A DNA stretch of 64,000 nucleotides, taken from contig JAZKHY010000085.1 of the NCBI GenBank assembly GCA_040385105.1, positions 1-64,000 of the forward strand, in the 5' to 3' direction. How positions within the stretch are numbered: the stretch's first letter is position 1; each line of letters begins with the position of its first letter. The notes beneath the pieces are model-generated. The model searched no databases, was not told the origin of the DNA, and saw only the letters and a list, made by a program, of their open reading frames with translations. This DNA comes from JACMQX01 sp040385105 (GTDB lineage Bacteria > Pseudomonadota > Gammaproteobacteria > Burkholderiales > Burkholderiaceae_C). Position numbers and translations under genes: made by a program. Shown one piece after another: positions 20,391 through 28,364 of the stretch.

Positions 20391-22115
20391 TCAGCGGCAG
20401 CTGAAGCTCGCCGCGTCGTTGACGTCGCCACTGCCGTTGTAGAGAGCCTGCCTGGGCCAGGGGCACAACGGGCGGCTGCGCGGGACGCCATTGCTCTGCC
20501 AGCCCGCGGGCACGTCGGGGTTGATGCCGGGCCGTGCGGTGGCCAGGATCTTTTCCGGGGCCTGGCCTTTTTCGACCCAGTTGACCAGCGCGGTCAGCGC
20601 GTCGAACTGCTCGGTGGCCGGTCCGCCCTGGCAGTGGTTCAGGCCCGGTATCGTGAACAGGCGCGCAAAGTCTGCGGCCTTGCCTGCATGGTTGCGGTTC
20701 AGGGCCTCGTACCAGTTGATGGTGTCGTTGACGGAGAACACCGGGTCGCTGTTGCCGTGGTACACGATCATCCTGTTGCCGCGCGACTTGAACGACGTGA
20801 GCATGGCGGCGTCAGGCGGCGTCATGAACTGCATGGCTGACTCGGCATACTTCGCGTCGGTGGCAAATATCTTCGGTGCATCGGTGTCGAAGTTGTAGTC
20901 CAGCAGGCTCCGGATGAGCGCCGGCGGGTTGCCGGCGACGGGCCTGGGCGGGGTGGAGAACACATAGGCCACCGAGCCCGCGCCCAATGCGCCGATGATG
21001 GGCAAGCCGGCAATCGGGCCCTGCAGCTTCCAGGCGCGCCAGCTGCCAAAGCCGATCTGCGATGCACCCACGCCGGCATCCCACGGCCAGTCGTTGTAGA
21101 GCTTCTCGCCCTTGCTGTTGACCGGGCCGGCAAACACCTTCGTCAGCGCCGTGACCTGCGGCGTGCTGAGGCAATCGCCGGTCTTTGCGCCGGTGCACTG
21201 CAGGACCTTGAGGTCAAAGGCCTTCTGGCAAGCAGGAAGGTTGCCCACCATGCCATCGGCCACACCGTCGAGCGCATCGCATTTCTCGAGCACCTTGTCA
21301 GCCACCAGCTTCATGTCGGCGGGCGGGAATGCGGCCTTGATGTCGGGGTTGACCGCACTGAACGCCTGGATGTCCCAGGCGTGCTGCACCGCCGCCTTGG
21401 GCAGGTTGAAGCCCGGATTGCCGGCGAGGACGCCGTCAAATTGGTCCGCGTAGCGCGAGGCCGCCACCATGGCATGGCGCCCGCCGTTGGAGCAACCCAT
21501 CATGTAGGAGCGCTGCGGCGCCTGGCCGTAGTAGCCCGCAATGAGGCGTTTGGCCATGGGCGCCAGCTGGCCATTGGCCTGGTAGCCGTAGTCCAGCCGG
21601 GCCTGTGGGTCCATGCCGAACAGGTTCCCGCCCACGAGGCCCGCTTCCGGGCCTCGCTCCATGGCGTGGCCCACGTCGCTGGACAGCACCGCGAAGCCCT
21701 GCATCAGTGCATTGGTGGTGGCGCCGCTGGACACCACGTTGCCGAATGCGGGCTGCACCACGCCGTCGTTGCCGCCGTTGGCCTGCAGCAGGAAGCGCCC
21801 GTTCCACTGGGCGGGCAGCCGCATTTCAAAGCCGATGGCGTAGGGCTTGCCGTCAGTGCCGGTGCGCTCGTTCATGCTGCCGGTGACCCTGCAGTGTGCG
21901 GGCATCGGGTAGGCCTGCGCCATGCCGCTGACCGTCAGGCCGGCAGGCACCGACTCGGCGGCGGTCAACCGGGTTCCGGGCTGGCTGAATGTGGCCTGCA
22001 GCAGGTTGCACGGCACCGAAGGCGCCATGGCAACAGGTTGCGCCGGCGGCGAATTGCAGGCGGCGAGGGTGGCAACTGCGCAGGCGGCGAGGCCGGCGCG
22101 GAACAGGTGTGACAT
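20391..22115 (-). CDS. tannase/feruloyl esterase family lipoprotein
   Basis: A 574-residue alpha/beta-hydrolase with a lipoprotein signal (lipobox LAAC, Cys20), so it is anchored in the outer membrane or periplasm. Catalytic serine Ser209 stands in GCSNGGR, Asp457 in HGNSDPVF and His494 in GLNHCQGGP. The cysteines next to Ser and His (208 and 495) form the disulfide typical of the tannase/feruloyl esterase family. The enzyme would cleave esters of phenolic acids such as ferulate or gallate esters. Neighbours (feruloyl-CoA synthase, Bug binding protein) suggest it releases the acid that is then imported and activated. The exact ester is unknown. Confidence 0.9.
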   Translation of the reverse strand: MSHLFRAGLAACAVATLAACNSPPAQPVAMAPSVPCNLLQATFSQPGTRLTAAESVPAGLTVSGMAQAYPMPAHCRVTGSMNERTGTDGKPYAIGFEMRLPAQWNGRFLLQANGGNDGVVQPAFGNVVSSGATTNALMQGFAVLSSDVGHAMERGPEAGLVGGNLFGMDPQARLDYGYQANGQLAPMAKRLIAGYYGQAPQRSYMMGCSNGGRHAMVAASRYADQFDGVLAGNPGFNLPKAAVQHAWDIQAFSAVNPDIKAAFPPADMKLVADKVLEKCDALDGVADGMVGNLPACQKAFDLKVLQCTGAKTGDCLSTPQVTALTKVFAGPVNSKGEKLYNDWPWDAGVGASQIGFGSWRAWKLQGPIAGLPIIGALGAGSVAYVFSTPPRPVAGNPPALIRSLLDYNFDTDAPKIFATDAKYAESAMQFMTPPDAAMLTSFKSRGNRMIVYHGNSDPVFSVNDTINWYEALNRNHAGKAADFARLFTIPGLNHCQGGPATEQFDALTALVNWVEKGQAPEKILATARPGINPDVPAGWQSNGVPRSRPLCPWPRQALYNGSGDVNDAASFSCR

Positions 22116-22134
22116 CTTCGGCCTCCCCGGGCGT

Positions 22135-23124
22135 CTAGGACTCTGCGGTGAAGCCGATCTGCTTGATCAGGCGGCGCCATTCATCGGCGTCTGCCTTGAG
22201 CAGGTCACCCAGCACCTGCGGTGACGAGGACTGCACTTCCATGCCGAACTGCGCCATGCTGGTGACGAGGTCCGGCTGGGCAAGCGCCGTCTGCATGTAG
22301 GCCGCAGCGCGCCGCACCGTCTGCGTGCTGGCCTTGCCGGGCAGGAAGACGCCGTACCACTCGCGCACGGTGATGGGGAAGCCCTGCTGGCGGTAGGTGG
22401 GCACGTCGGGCACAAAGGGGCTGCGGTTGATGCCGGAGATGCCCAGGATGCGCAGCTTGCCGGTCTTGACATAGGGCAGGTAGTCGCCCACCGGCGAAGA
22501 CATGGCTGAAATCTGGCCGCCCAGCAGGTCCTGGATGCCGGGCGCGGAGCCGCGGTAGGGGATGTGCTTGAGGTCGTTGCCCGTCAGCTTGTTCAGCAGG
22601 CCCACGATCAGGTGCGGCATCGAGCCTGCGCCAGGCGAGCCGTAGTTGGCCTTGGTCGGGTTGGCCTTGGCCCAGGCGAGGAAGTCCTTCATGTTCTTCA
22701 CGCTTTCCGGCACGGCCGGGCCGACGCCGAATGCGTGGTTGAAGTAGCAGGCCAGCGAAACCGGCTGCACGTCTTCCAGCGGTTTGTAGGGCAGGCTCTT
22801 GTACACGAAGGGGTAGATCGACAGCATGGACGAGGGCGTGAGCAGCAGGCTGCTGCCGTCGGCCGCGCTGTCGCGCAGCGTGGTGACGCCGATCTGGCCG
22901 CCGGCACCGGGCTTGTTCTCCACCACCACGTTGGTGGCGTAGTTGCCACGCAGCTTGTCGGCGATGCGGCGCGACATGGCGTCGCTGGTGCCGCCCGGCG
23001 GGAAGCCGCAGATGATCTTTGCAAGCTCAAGGCTCTGCTGGCTGTGCGCCGGCAGGTGCAGGCCCGTGGCGCCGATGGCGGCCAGGGCAGTGGTGTTCTG
23101 TATGAAACTTCTGCGTGTGGTCAT
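22135..23124 (-). CDS. Bug family (TctC-like) periplasmic solute-binding protein
   Basis: A 329-residue binding protein of the tripartite tricarboxylate transporter type. A Tat-like leader (MTTRRSFIQNTTALAAIG) is followed by the mature domain with FPPGGTSDAMSRRIADKL, ENKPGAGGQIG and the usual NYGSPGAGSMPHLIVGLL. No TctA/TctB membrane genes are adjacent, so it must share membrane partners encoded elsewhere, such as the tctBA pair near 53 kb, or act in signalling. Its place between the esterase and the SDR gene suggests an aromatic or carboxylic ligand from the hydroxycinnamate route. Confidence 0.92.
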   Translation of the reverse strand: MTTRRSFIQNTTALAAIGATGLHLPAHSQQSLELAKIICGFPPGGTSDAMSRRIADKLRGNYATNVVVENKPGAGGQIGVTTLRDSAADGSSLLLTPSSMLSIYPFVYKSLPYKPLEDVQPVSLACYFNHAFGVGPAVPESVKNMKDFLAWAKANPTKANYGSPGAGSMPHLIVGLLNKLTGNDLKHIPYRGSAPGIQDLLGGQISAMSSPVGDYLPYVKTGKLRILGISGINRSPFVPDVPTYRQQGFPITVREWYGVFLPGKASTQTVRRAAAYMQTALAQPDLVTSMAQFGMEVQSSSPQVLGDLLKADADEWRRLIKQIGFTAES

Positions 23125-23181
23125 GGTTGTCTCCGTTTGTTGTGAGGGAACTCTGCTGTGCGGACCTGTTCCGCCGTGCCG

Positions 23182-23946
23182 CTAACGTGGCGCCATGCGC
23201 AAGGCGCCATCCAGCCGGATGGTCTCGCCGTTGAGGTGGTTGTTGGTGACGATGTGGCAGGCCAGCTGCGCAAATTCTTCCGGCTTGCCCAGGCGCGGCG
23301 GGAACGGGATGGACGCCGCCAGCGATGCCTGCACCGGCTCGGGCAACTGCTTCATCAGCGGTGTGGCAAACAGCCCCGGCGCCACGGTGCACACACGGAT
23401 GCCGTGCTGCGCCAGGTCGCGCGCCATCGGCAGCGTCATGCCCACCAGGCCGCCCTTGGAGGCGCTGTAGGCCTGCTGCCCCACCTGGCCGTCAAAGGCG
23501 GCCACCGAGGCGGTGAACATCATCACGCCGCGCTCGCCGCCGTCCAGTGGCGCGAGCCTGGCGCATTCGGCCGCGAACAGCCGGCTCATGTTGTAGCTGC
23601 CGATGAGGTTGATGTTGATGACTTTGGCAAAGTCTTCCAGCGGCGCGGCGTTGCCGTCCTTGCCGACGATGCGTTTGGCCGAGCCGATGCCGGCAATGTT
23701 CATCAGGATGCGGGCGGGGCCGTGCGCAGCTGCCGCCTTTGCAAGCGCGGCAGCCACGCTGTCGGTGCTGGTGATGTCGCACTGGCAGGCAATGCCGTTG
23801 ATCTCCGCCGCGACCTGTTCGGCCAGCGCGATGTTCACGTCGAACACCGCCACTTTCGCGCCCAGGCGCGCCAGTTCGCGCGCGGTTGCCTCGCCGAGGC
23901 CTGATGCGCCACCGGTGACGATGGCGGCTTGTCCTTTGATGTCCAT
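23182..23946 (-). CDS. SDR dehydrogenase, probable 3-hydroxyacyl-CoA dehydrogenase step
   Basis: A 254-residue short-chain dehydrogenase. The NAD-binding loop is TGGASGLG (11-18), with Asp36 at the end of beta-2, which favours NAD over NADP. NIAGIGS follows, and the catalytic set is Ser147, Tyr160 and Lys164. The sequence resembles the type-10 hydroxysteroid/3-hydroxyacyl-CoA dehydrogenase group. It starts 3 bases after the feruloyl-CoA synthase stop and shares its transcript. In the Cou/Phd scheme this enzyme oxidises the beta-hydroxy-phenylpropanoyl-CoA made by the crotonase to the beta-keto thioester. That assignment rests on the operon; the fold and cofactor are read from sequence. Confidence 0.9.
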   Translation of the reverse strand: MDIKGQAAIVTGGASGLGEATARELARLGAKVAVFDVNIALAEQVAAEINGIACQCDITSTDSVAAALAKAAAAHGPARILMNIAGIGSAKRIVGKDGNAAPLEDFAKVININLIGSYNMSRLFAAECARLAPLDGGERGVMMFTASVAAFDGQVGQQAYSASKGGLVGMTLPMARDLAQHGIRVCTVAPGLFATPLMKQLPEPVQASLAASIPFPPRLGKPEEFAQLACHIVTNNHLNGETIRLDGALRMAPR

Positions 23947-23949
23947 GGC

Positions 23950-25821
23950 TTATGCCTCCGGGAGAATGATGTTGGCAGCGCTGCCGTCGTGCAGTGCATT
24001 CACCAGCGCATCGCGGTGCTTGAGCACGGCGCGCTGGTTGATGGAGCCCTTGTCCGTCACCTCACCCTTGTCGATGGAGGGGGGTTCCGCCATGACCACC
24101 AGGCGCGCGATGCGGTTGGCGCTGCCGGTGGCTGACTTCGCCAGCGTGTTGACGACCTGCCGGAAGTGCGCCTGCACCGGCGCGCTGGTCACGACGTCGG
24201 CCATCGAAGCGGAGGCATCCAGCCCGCTCAGCGTGCGTACTGCGGCTGTGGGGAAGATCATCGCGCCGACTTCCTTGAGGTTGATGCCCGTCAGCACAGC
24301 GTCCTGCACATAGGGCGCGCCAGCCGCAATGATCTTTGCCCGCATCGGGCCGACGCTGACAAAGGTGCCGGTCGCGAGCTTGAAGTCCTCGGCGATCCGG
24401 CCGTCAAACTTCAGGCCCTTGTGGATGTCGTTCTCGTCGATCCACTTCACCGCGTCGCCGGTGGAAAAGAAGCCTTCCTCGTCAAACGCTTCCTGCGTGG
24501 CATCGGGCGCACGCCAGTAGCCGGGCGTGATGTTCGGGCCGCGGTAGCGCACCTCGGTCTTGCCGTCCACATCCACCAGCTTGAGCTCCAGGCCCGGCGT
24601 GGGCACGCCGATGTCGCCGGCTTTCACGTTGGGGCTGGTCACAAATACCGCGAAAGGGGACGACTCGGTCATGCCCAGGCCCGTGCCCATGACGATGCGC
24701 TCGCCCACCTCCATCTCCTGCGTCTGGTGCAGCGCATCCCACACCGGCTGGGCCAGCGCCGCGCCGGAGTAGAAGAACATGCGCACCCGCGACAGCAGCG
24801 TCCTGCGCAGCTGCGTGTCGGTCTTCATGGCGTTGGCAATCGCTTCAAAGCCTGTGGGCACATTGAAGTAGATGGTGGGTGCGATCTCGCGCAGGTTGCG
24901 CAGCGTCTCGCCCATCAGCGCGGGCGTGGGCTTGCCGTCGTCGATGTAGAGCGTGCCGCCGTTGTACAGCGTCAGGCCGACGTTGTGGTTGCCGCCGAAG
25001 GTGTGGTTCCAGGGCAGCCAGTCCACCAGCACGGGCGGCTCCTCGGCCAGCACCGGCATCGACTGGCGCATCTGCTGCTGGTTGGCGCACCACATGCCGT
25101 GGGTGTTGATGACGGCCTTGGGCATCTTGGTGGATCCCGAGGTGAAGAGGAACTTGGTGATGGTGCCGGGGCCGGTGGCCTGCATCGCGGCGTCTACCGC
25201 CGGCGTGGCCTCGTTGGCGAGCAGGCTGGCCCAGGGCGTGGTTGCGCGGCCTTCCAGCGCGCCTTCAGCCAGCACCACTTCCACATCGGGCGCAATGGTG
25301 GCGGCAATGGCCTTGCCGTAGCGCGCCGCATCAGGCGCGAACACCAGGCCCGGTGTGAGCGTGTTGAGCACATGGCGCAGCTTCTCGAAGTCCTGGCTGA
25401 CCAGCGAATAGGCGGGCGACACGGGGCAGTAGGGCACACCGGCATAGATGCAGCCCAGCGCCAGCAGCGCATGCTCCAGGCCGTTCTCGCTGAGGATGGC
25501 GACCGGCCTGTCGGCATTCAGTCCGCGGTCCAGCAAGGCCTGGCCAATGCGGCGCGCGGAGTCCAGCGCCTGCGCATAGCTGATGTGGTGCCAGTCGCCG
25601 GTGCTGCCGTCGGCATTCTTGACTCGGCGGGCCATGAAGCTGCGCCCGGGCTCGGTTTGCGCCCAGTGCACAAGCCTGTCTGTCAGGCGCGTGGCGTGGG
25701 GCTGCAGTTCCTGGTCGGCACGCAGGTACCGCGCGCCGCCTGCGCCTTCGCGCAGGACCACGCGGGTCACGCCAAATGTCAGCGGCCGGAACCTGGCGGC
25801 GGGGGAGGGGGCTTGGCTCAT
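23950..25821 (-). CDS. fcs: feruloyl-CoA synthase (AMP-forming CoA ligase)
   Basis: A 623-residue ANL-superfamily ligase that activates ferulate or related cinnamates to the CoA thioester with ATP. The P-loop TSGSTKMPK is at 227-235. Later come GxGxTE (MGTGLGMTESSPF), the YRGPNITPGYW hinge region and the C-terminal Lys-bearing region. The N-terminal module (residues 1-60, FRPLTFGVTRVVLREG...) is characteristic of feruloyl-CoA synthases and is not found in short fatty-acid ligases. ATG at 25821 is chosen because the typical MSQAP..F.PL start lies there; the upstream open frame is not conserved-looking. The crotonase gene precedes it by 55 bases on the same strand. Confidence 0.9.
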   Translation of the reverse strand: MSQAPSPAARFRPLTFGVTRVVLREGAGGARYLRADQELQPHATRLTDRLVHWAQTEPGRSFMARRVKNADGSTGDWHHISYAQALDSARRIGQALLDRGLNADRPVAILSENGLEHALLALGCIYAGVPYCPVSPAYSLVSQDFEKLRHVLNTLTPGLVFAPDAARYGKAIAATIAPDVEVVLAEGALEGRATTPWASLLANEATPAVDAAMQATGPGTITKFLFTSGSTKMPKAVINTHGMWCANQQQMRQSMPVLAEEPPVLVDWLPWNHTFGGNHNVGLTLYNGGTLYIDDGKPTPALMGETLRNLREIAPTIYFNVPTGFEAIANAMKTDTQLRRTLLSRVRMFFYSGAALAQPVWDALHQTQEMEVGERIVMGTGLGMTESSPFAVFVTSPNVKAGDIGVPTPGLELKLVDVDGKTEVRYRGPNITPGYWRAPDATQEAFDEEGFFSTGDAVKWIDENDIHKGLKFDGRIAEDFKLATGTFVSVGPMRAKIIAAGAPYVQDAVLTGINLKEVGAMIFPTAAVRTLSGLDASASMADVVTSAPVQAHFRQVVNTLAKSATGSANRIARLVVMAEPPSIDKGEVTDKGSINQRAVLKHRDALVNALHDGSAANIILPEA

Positions 25822-25876
25822 GCTTGTCTCTGGTGTTTTGCTTTTGTGTTGTATGGGGCCGGAGTGGGGCGCGGCG

Positions 25877-26650
25877 TCAGTCCTTCCTGACCTTGTTGGC
25901 CTTGCCTTCGAGGAAGGCGCGCACCCGCTCCTTGGCTTCCGGCGCGCTCTGCGCAATGGCGGCCATCATCGACTCGCTGAACAGGCCATGGTCGGCCGAC
26001 TGCTCGGCAATGCGCGGCAAGGCATGCATCAAGGCATAGTTGGTCAACGGCGCATTGGTGGCGATGCGGGTGGCCAGCTCCAGCGCCTTGTCAAACGCCT
26101 TGCCCGCAGGCACCAGGTATTGCGCCAGGCCGATGCGTTCGCCGTCGGCGGCGTTGTAAACGCGACCGGTGAGCATCATGTCCGTCATGCGGGCCACACC
26201 GATGAGCTTGGGGATGCGCACCGAGCCGCCACCACCCACAAAGATGCCGCGCGAGCCTTCCGGCAGGGCAAAAAATGTGGAGTCGTCCGCCACCCGGATG
26301 TGGCAGGCACTCGCAAGCTCCAGCCCGCCGCCCACCACTGCGCCATGCAGTGCCGCCACAACCGGCACCGGCCCGAACTGCACGCGCTCCAGTGCCGCAT
26401 GCCACATGCGTGAATGGTGCATGCCCTGTCCTGTGTCGCGCTCCTGCAGCTCGGAGAGGTCGAGCCCGGCGCAGAAGTGGTCACCCTCGCCGGCAATGAC
26501 GGCGGCGCGGGCTTCTGCGGGCAACTGTTCAAACATGTCGCGCAGCGCGAGAATGAGGCCGTCATTGAGCGCATTGCGCTTGGCCGGACGGGTCAGGCGG
26601 ATGACGGCGACGGCGCCGCGCATTTCAAGGCTGAGATGGTTCTGGGTCAT
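25877..26650 (-). CDS. enoyl-CoA hydratase/crotonase family protein (feruloyl-CoA hydration step)
   Basis: A 257-residue crotonase. The oxyanion-hole segments are HFCAGLDLSEL and GAVVGGGLELAS. The two acid-base glutamates of true hydratases are both present: Glu111 in GGLELAS and Glu131 in LPEGS, exactly 20 residues apart as in rat enoyl-CoA hydratase (Glu144/Glu164). The retro-aldol hydroxycinnamoyl-CoA hydratase-lyase (HCHL/Ech) has Ser at the first position, so this enzyme is predicted to stop at the beta-hydroxyacyl-CoA. ATG at 26650 is the first one giving a normal N-terminus. It is the first gene of the minus-strand operon, facing the amidohydrolase gene. Confidence 0.88.
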   Translation of the reverse strand: MTQNHLSLEMRGAVAVIRLTRPAKRNALNDGLILALRDMFEQLPAEARAAVIAGEGDHFCAGLDLSELQERDTGQGMHHSRMWHAALERVQFGPVPVVAALHGAVVGGGLELASACHIRVADDSTFFALPEGSRGIFVGGGGSVRIPKLIGVARMTDMMLTGRVYNAADGERIGLAQYLVPAGKAFDKALELATRIATNAPLTNYALMHALPRIAEQSADHGLFSESMMAAIAQSAPEAKERVRAFLEGKANKVRKD

Positions 26651-26799
26651 TGTGGTGTGTGCTTTTCCGAAAGGCCGGTGCGGGCCGGTGTTGTGCGAAT
26701 TATGGTTATATATAATAATCAATTCAAGCCGCAACCGCATATGATTCATCGGTAGAAACCCGTAGCAGGCTGCAGCAGAACCAGGAGACAGGCAACACC
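26651..26799. promoter_or_regulatory. AT-rich divergent promoter region of the hydroxycinnamate locus
   Basis: A 149-base gap between the divergent crotonase and amidohydrolase genes. A strikingly AT-rich block (about 26698-26725) contains the perfect palindrome TTATATATAA at 26706-26715. It is the obvious place for both promoters and for MarR control; the exact operator cannot be fixed by eye. Confidence 0.55.
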
Positions 26800-27675
26800 A
26801 TGGACCACCAGAACCTCATCGCCATCGACATCCACACCCATGCTGAAGTCAGCTGCTGGAACCCGTTTGACAGCTATGGCGAGGAGTACGACCGCGCGGC
26901 CGACAAGTACTTCCGCAACAGCCGCCGCCCGACCATCGAGGAAACGATTGCCTATTACCGCGAGCGCAGGATCGGCCTGGTGATGTTCACGGTGGACAGC
27001 GAGTCGCAGCTGGGCCGCCGCCGCATCCCCAACGAGGAGATCGCCGAGGCCGCCAGCAGGAACAGCGACATGATGATGTGCTTTGCCAGCATCGACCCTC
27101 ACAAGGGCAAGATGGGCGCGCGCGAGGCCGAGCGGCTGATCCGGGAACACAACGTCAAGGGCTTCAAGTTCCACCCGACGGTGCAGGGCTACCACCCGTA
27201 CGACAAGATGGCCTGGCCCATCTATGAAGTGATCAACGCGCACAAGCTGCCTGCCATCTTCCACACCGGGCACAGCGGTATCGGCAGCGGCATGCGCTGC
27301 GGCGGCGGGCTGCGGCTGGAGTACAGCAACCCCATGCACCTGGACGACGTGGCGATCGACTTCCCCGACATGCAGGTCGTCATGGCGCACCCCAGCTTCC
27401 CGTGGCAGGACGAAGCCCTGAGCGTTGCCACCCACAAGCCCAACGTCTGGATCGACCTGTCGGGCTGGAGTCCGAAGTACTTCCCGAAGCAGCTCGTGCA
27501 GTACGCCAACACGCTGCTCAAGGACCGCGTGCTGTTCGGCTCCGACTACCCCCTCATCACGCCTGAGCGCTGGATGAAGGACTTTGAAGAAGCCGGGTTC
27601 AAGCCGGAGGTGATGCCGGGCATTTTGAAGGGCAATGCAGTGCGCTTGCTGGGGCTGGACAAAGCCCCCCTATGA
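26800..27675 (+). CDS. amidohydrolase family protein, probable beta-ketoacyl-CoA hydrolase of hydroxycinnamate pathway
   Basis: A 291-residue TIM-barrel metal hydrolase of the amidohydrolase-2 (ACMSD-like) group. Metal ligands are His12 and His14 (IDIHTHAE), His155 (IFHTGHSG) and Asp249 (LFGSDYP), with His197 in MAHPSFPW. GFKFHP around 121-126 is typical of the group. It faces the crotonase-ligase-SDR operon across a short AT-rich region. In Rhodococcus (CouO) and Corynebacterium (PhdC) an amidohydrolase of this kind acts on the beta-keto phenylpropanoyl thioester to give the benzoate. The same function is inferred here from the matching gene set; a decarboxylase or hydratase on another ring acid is the alternative. 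Confidence 0.85.
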   Translation: MDHQNLIAIDIHTHAEVSCWNPFDSYGEEYDRAADKYFRNSRRPTIEETIAYYRERRIGLVMFTVDSESQLGRRRIPNEEIAEAASRNSDMMMCFASIDPHKGKMGAREAERLIREHNVKGFKFHPTVQGYHPYDKMAWPIYEVINAHKLPAIFHTGHSGIGSGMRCGGGLRLEYSNPMHLDDVAIDFPDMQVVMAHPSFPWQDEALSVATHKPNVWIDLSGWSPKYFPKQLVQYANTLLKDRVLFGSDYPLITPERWMKDFEEAGFKPEVMPGILKGNAVRLLGLDKAPL

Positions 27676-27710
27676 TGTGATCTCGCACTTTTCCTCCCCG
27701 AGATACCCGC

Positions 27711-28154
27711 ATGCAAGCCCCCACCACCAACCCTGCACCCCTGTCCCCGTTCCACGTCGCCTTCCCGGTCAACGACATTGCCGAGGCGCGCCGCTTCTAC
27801 GGCGGGATCCTGGGCTGCCCCGAAGGCCGCAGCGCCGAAGACTGGGTTGACTTCAACTTCTACGGCCACCAGATCGTGGCCCACCTGGCCCCGGCCGAGG
27901 CCGGCGCGGCCCAGCGCAATGCCGTTGACGGCCATGGCGTGCCGGTGCGCCATTTCGGCATCGTGCTGCCCATGGCCGAGTGGGAGGCCGCGTCGCAGCG
28001 GCTGACCAGCCTGGGCGTGGAATTCATCATCAAGCCCTACATCCGCTTCAAGGGCGAGCCGGGCGAGCAGGCCACCATGTTCTTCACCGACCCGTCGGGC
28101 AATGCGCTGGAGATGAAGGCGTTTGGCGACATCAACATGCTGTTCGCCAGGTAA
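27711..28154 (+). CDS. VOC superfamily (glyoxalase/dioxygenase fold) protein
   Basis: A 147-residue protein with two beta-alpha-beta-beta-beta modules. Candidate metal ligands are His in SPFHVAF (about 15), His in VRHFGIV (about 82) and Glu in NALEMKAF (about 136), so the usual His-His-Glu site seems present. FTDPSGNALEMKAF is a typical VOC ending. The closest-looking members are annotated only as glyoxalase or extradiol-dioxygenase-like proteins. It follows the amidohydrolase by 35 bases and may be cotranscribed, though a link to phenolic breakdown is a guess. Confidence 0.85.
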   Translation: MQAPTTNPAPLSPFHVAFPVNDIAEARRFYGGILGCPEGRSAEDWVDFNFYGHQIVAHLAPAEAGAAQRNAVDGHGVPVRHFGIVLPMAEWEAASQRLTSLGVEFIIKPYIRFKGEPGEQATMFFTDPSGNALEMKAFGDINMLFAR

Positions 28155-28157
28155 GCC

Positions 28158-28343
28158 ATGCGCACGACCTTCACCGTCATCGGCACCCTTCTTGCCATCC
28201 TGGGCACCATCTGGTTCCTGCAGGGCATCAACGTGTTGCCGGGCAGCTTCATGACGGGGCAGATGAAATGGGCCATCTATGGTTCCATCGCATTTGTGGT
28301 GGGCGTGGTGACTATCGTCGTGGCACGGCGGATGAAGCGCTAG
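28158..28343 (+). CDS. small two-helix membrane protein
   Basis: A 61-residue protein with two hydrophobic helices (about residues 5-27 and 38-57) and a basic tail ARRMKR, so both ends probably face the cytoplasm. It starts 3 bases after the VOC gene stop and so is very likely on the same message. Similar short proteins with IGTLLAILGTIWFLQGINVLPGSFM-like sequence are widespread in proteobacteria without known function. Confidence 0.75.
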   Translation: MRTTFTVIGTLLAILGTIWFLQGINVLPGSFMTGQMKWAIYGSIAFVVGVVTIVVARRMKR

Positions 28344-28364
28344 CCTGTGTCCTCCGGCGAGGCA

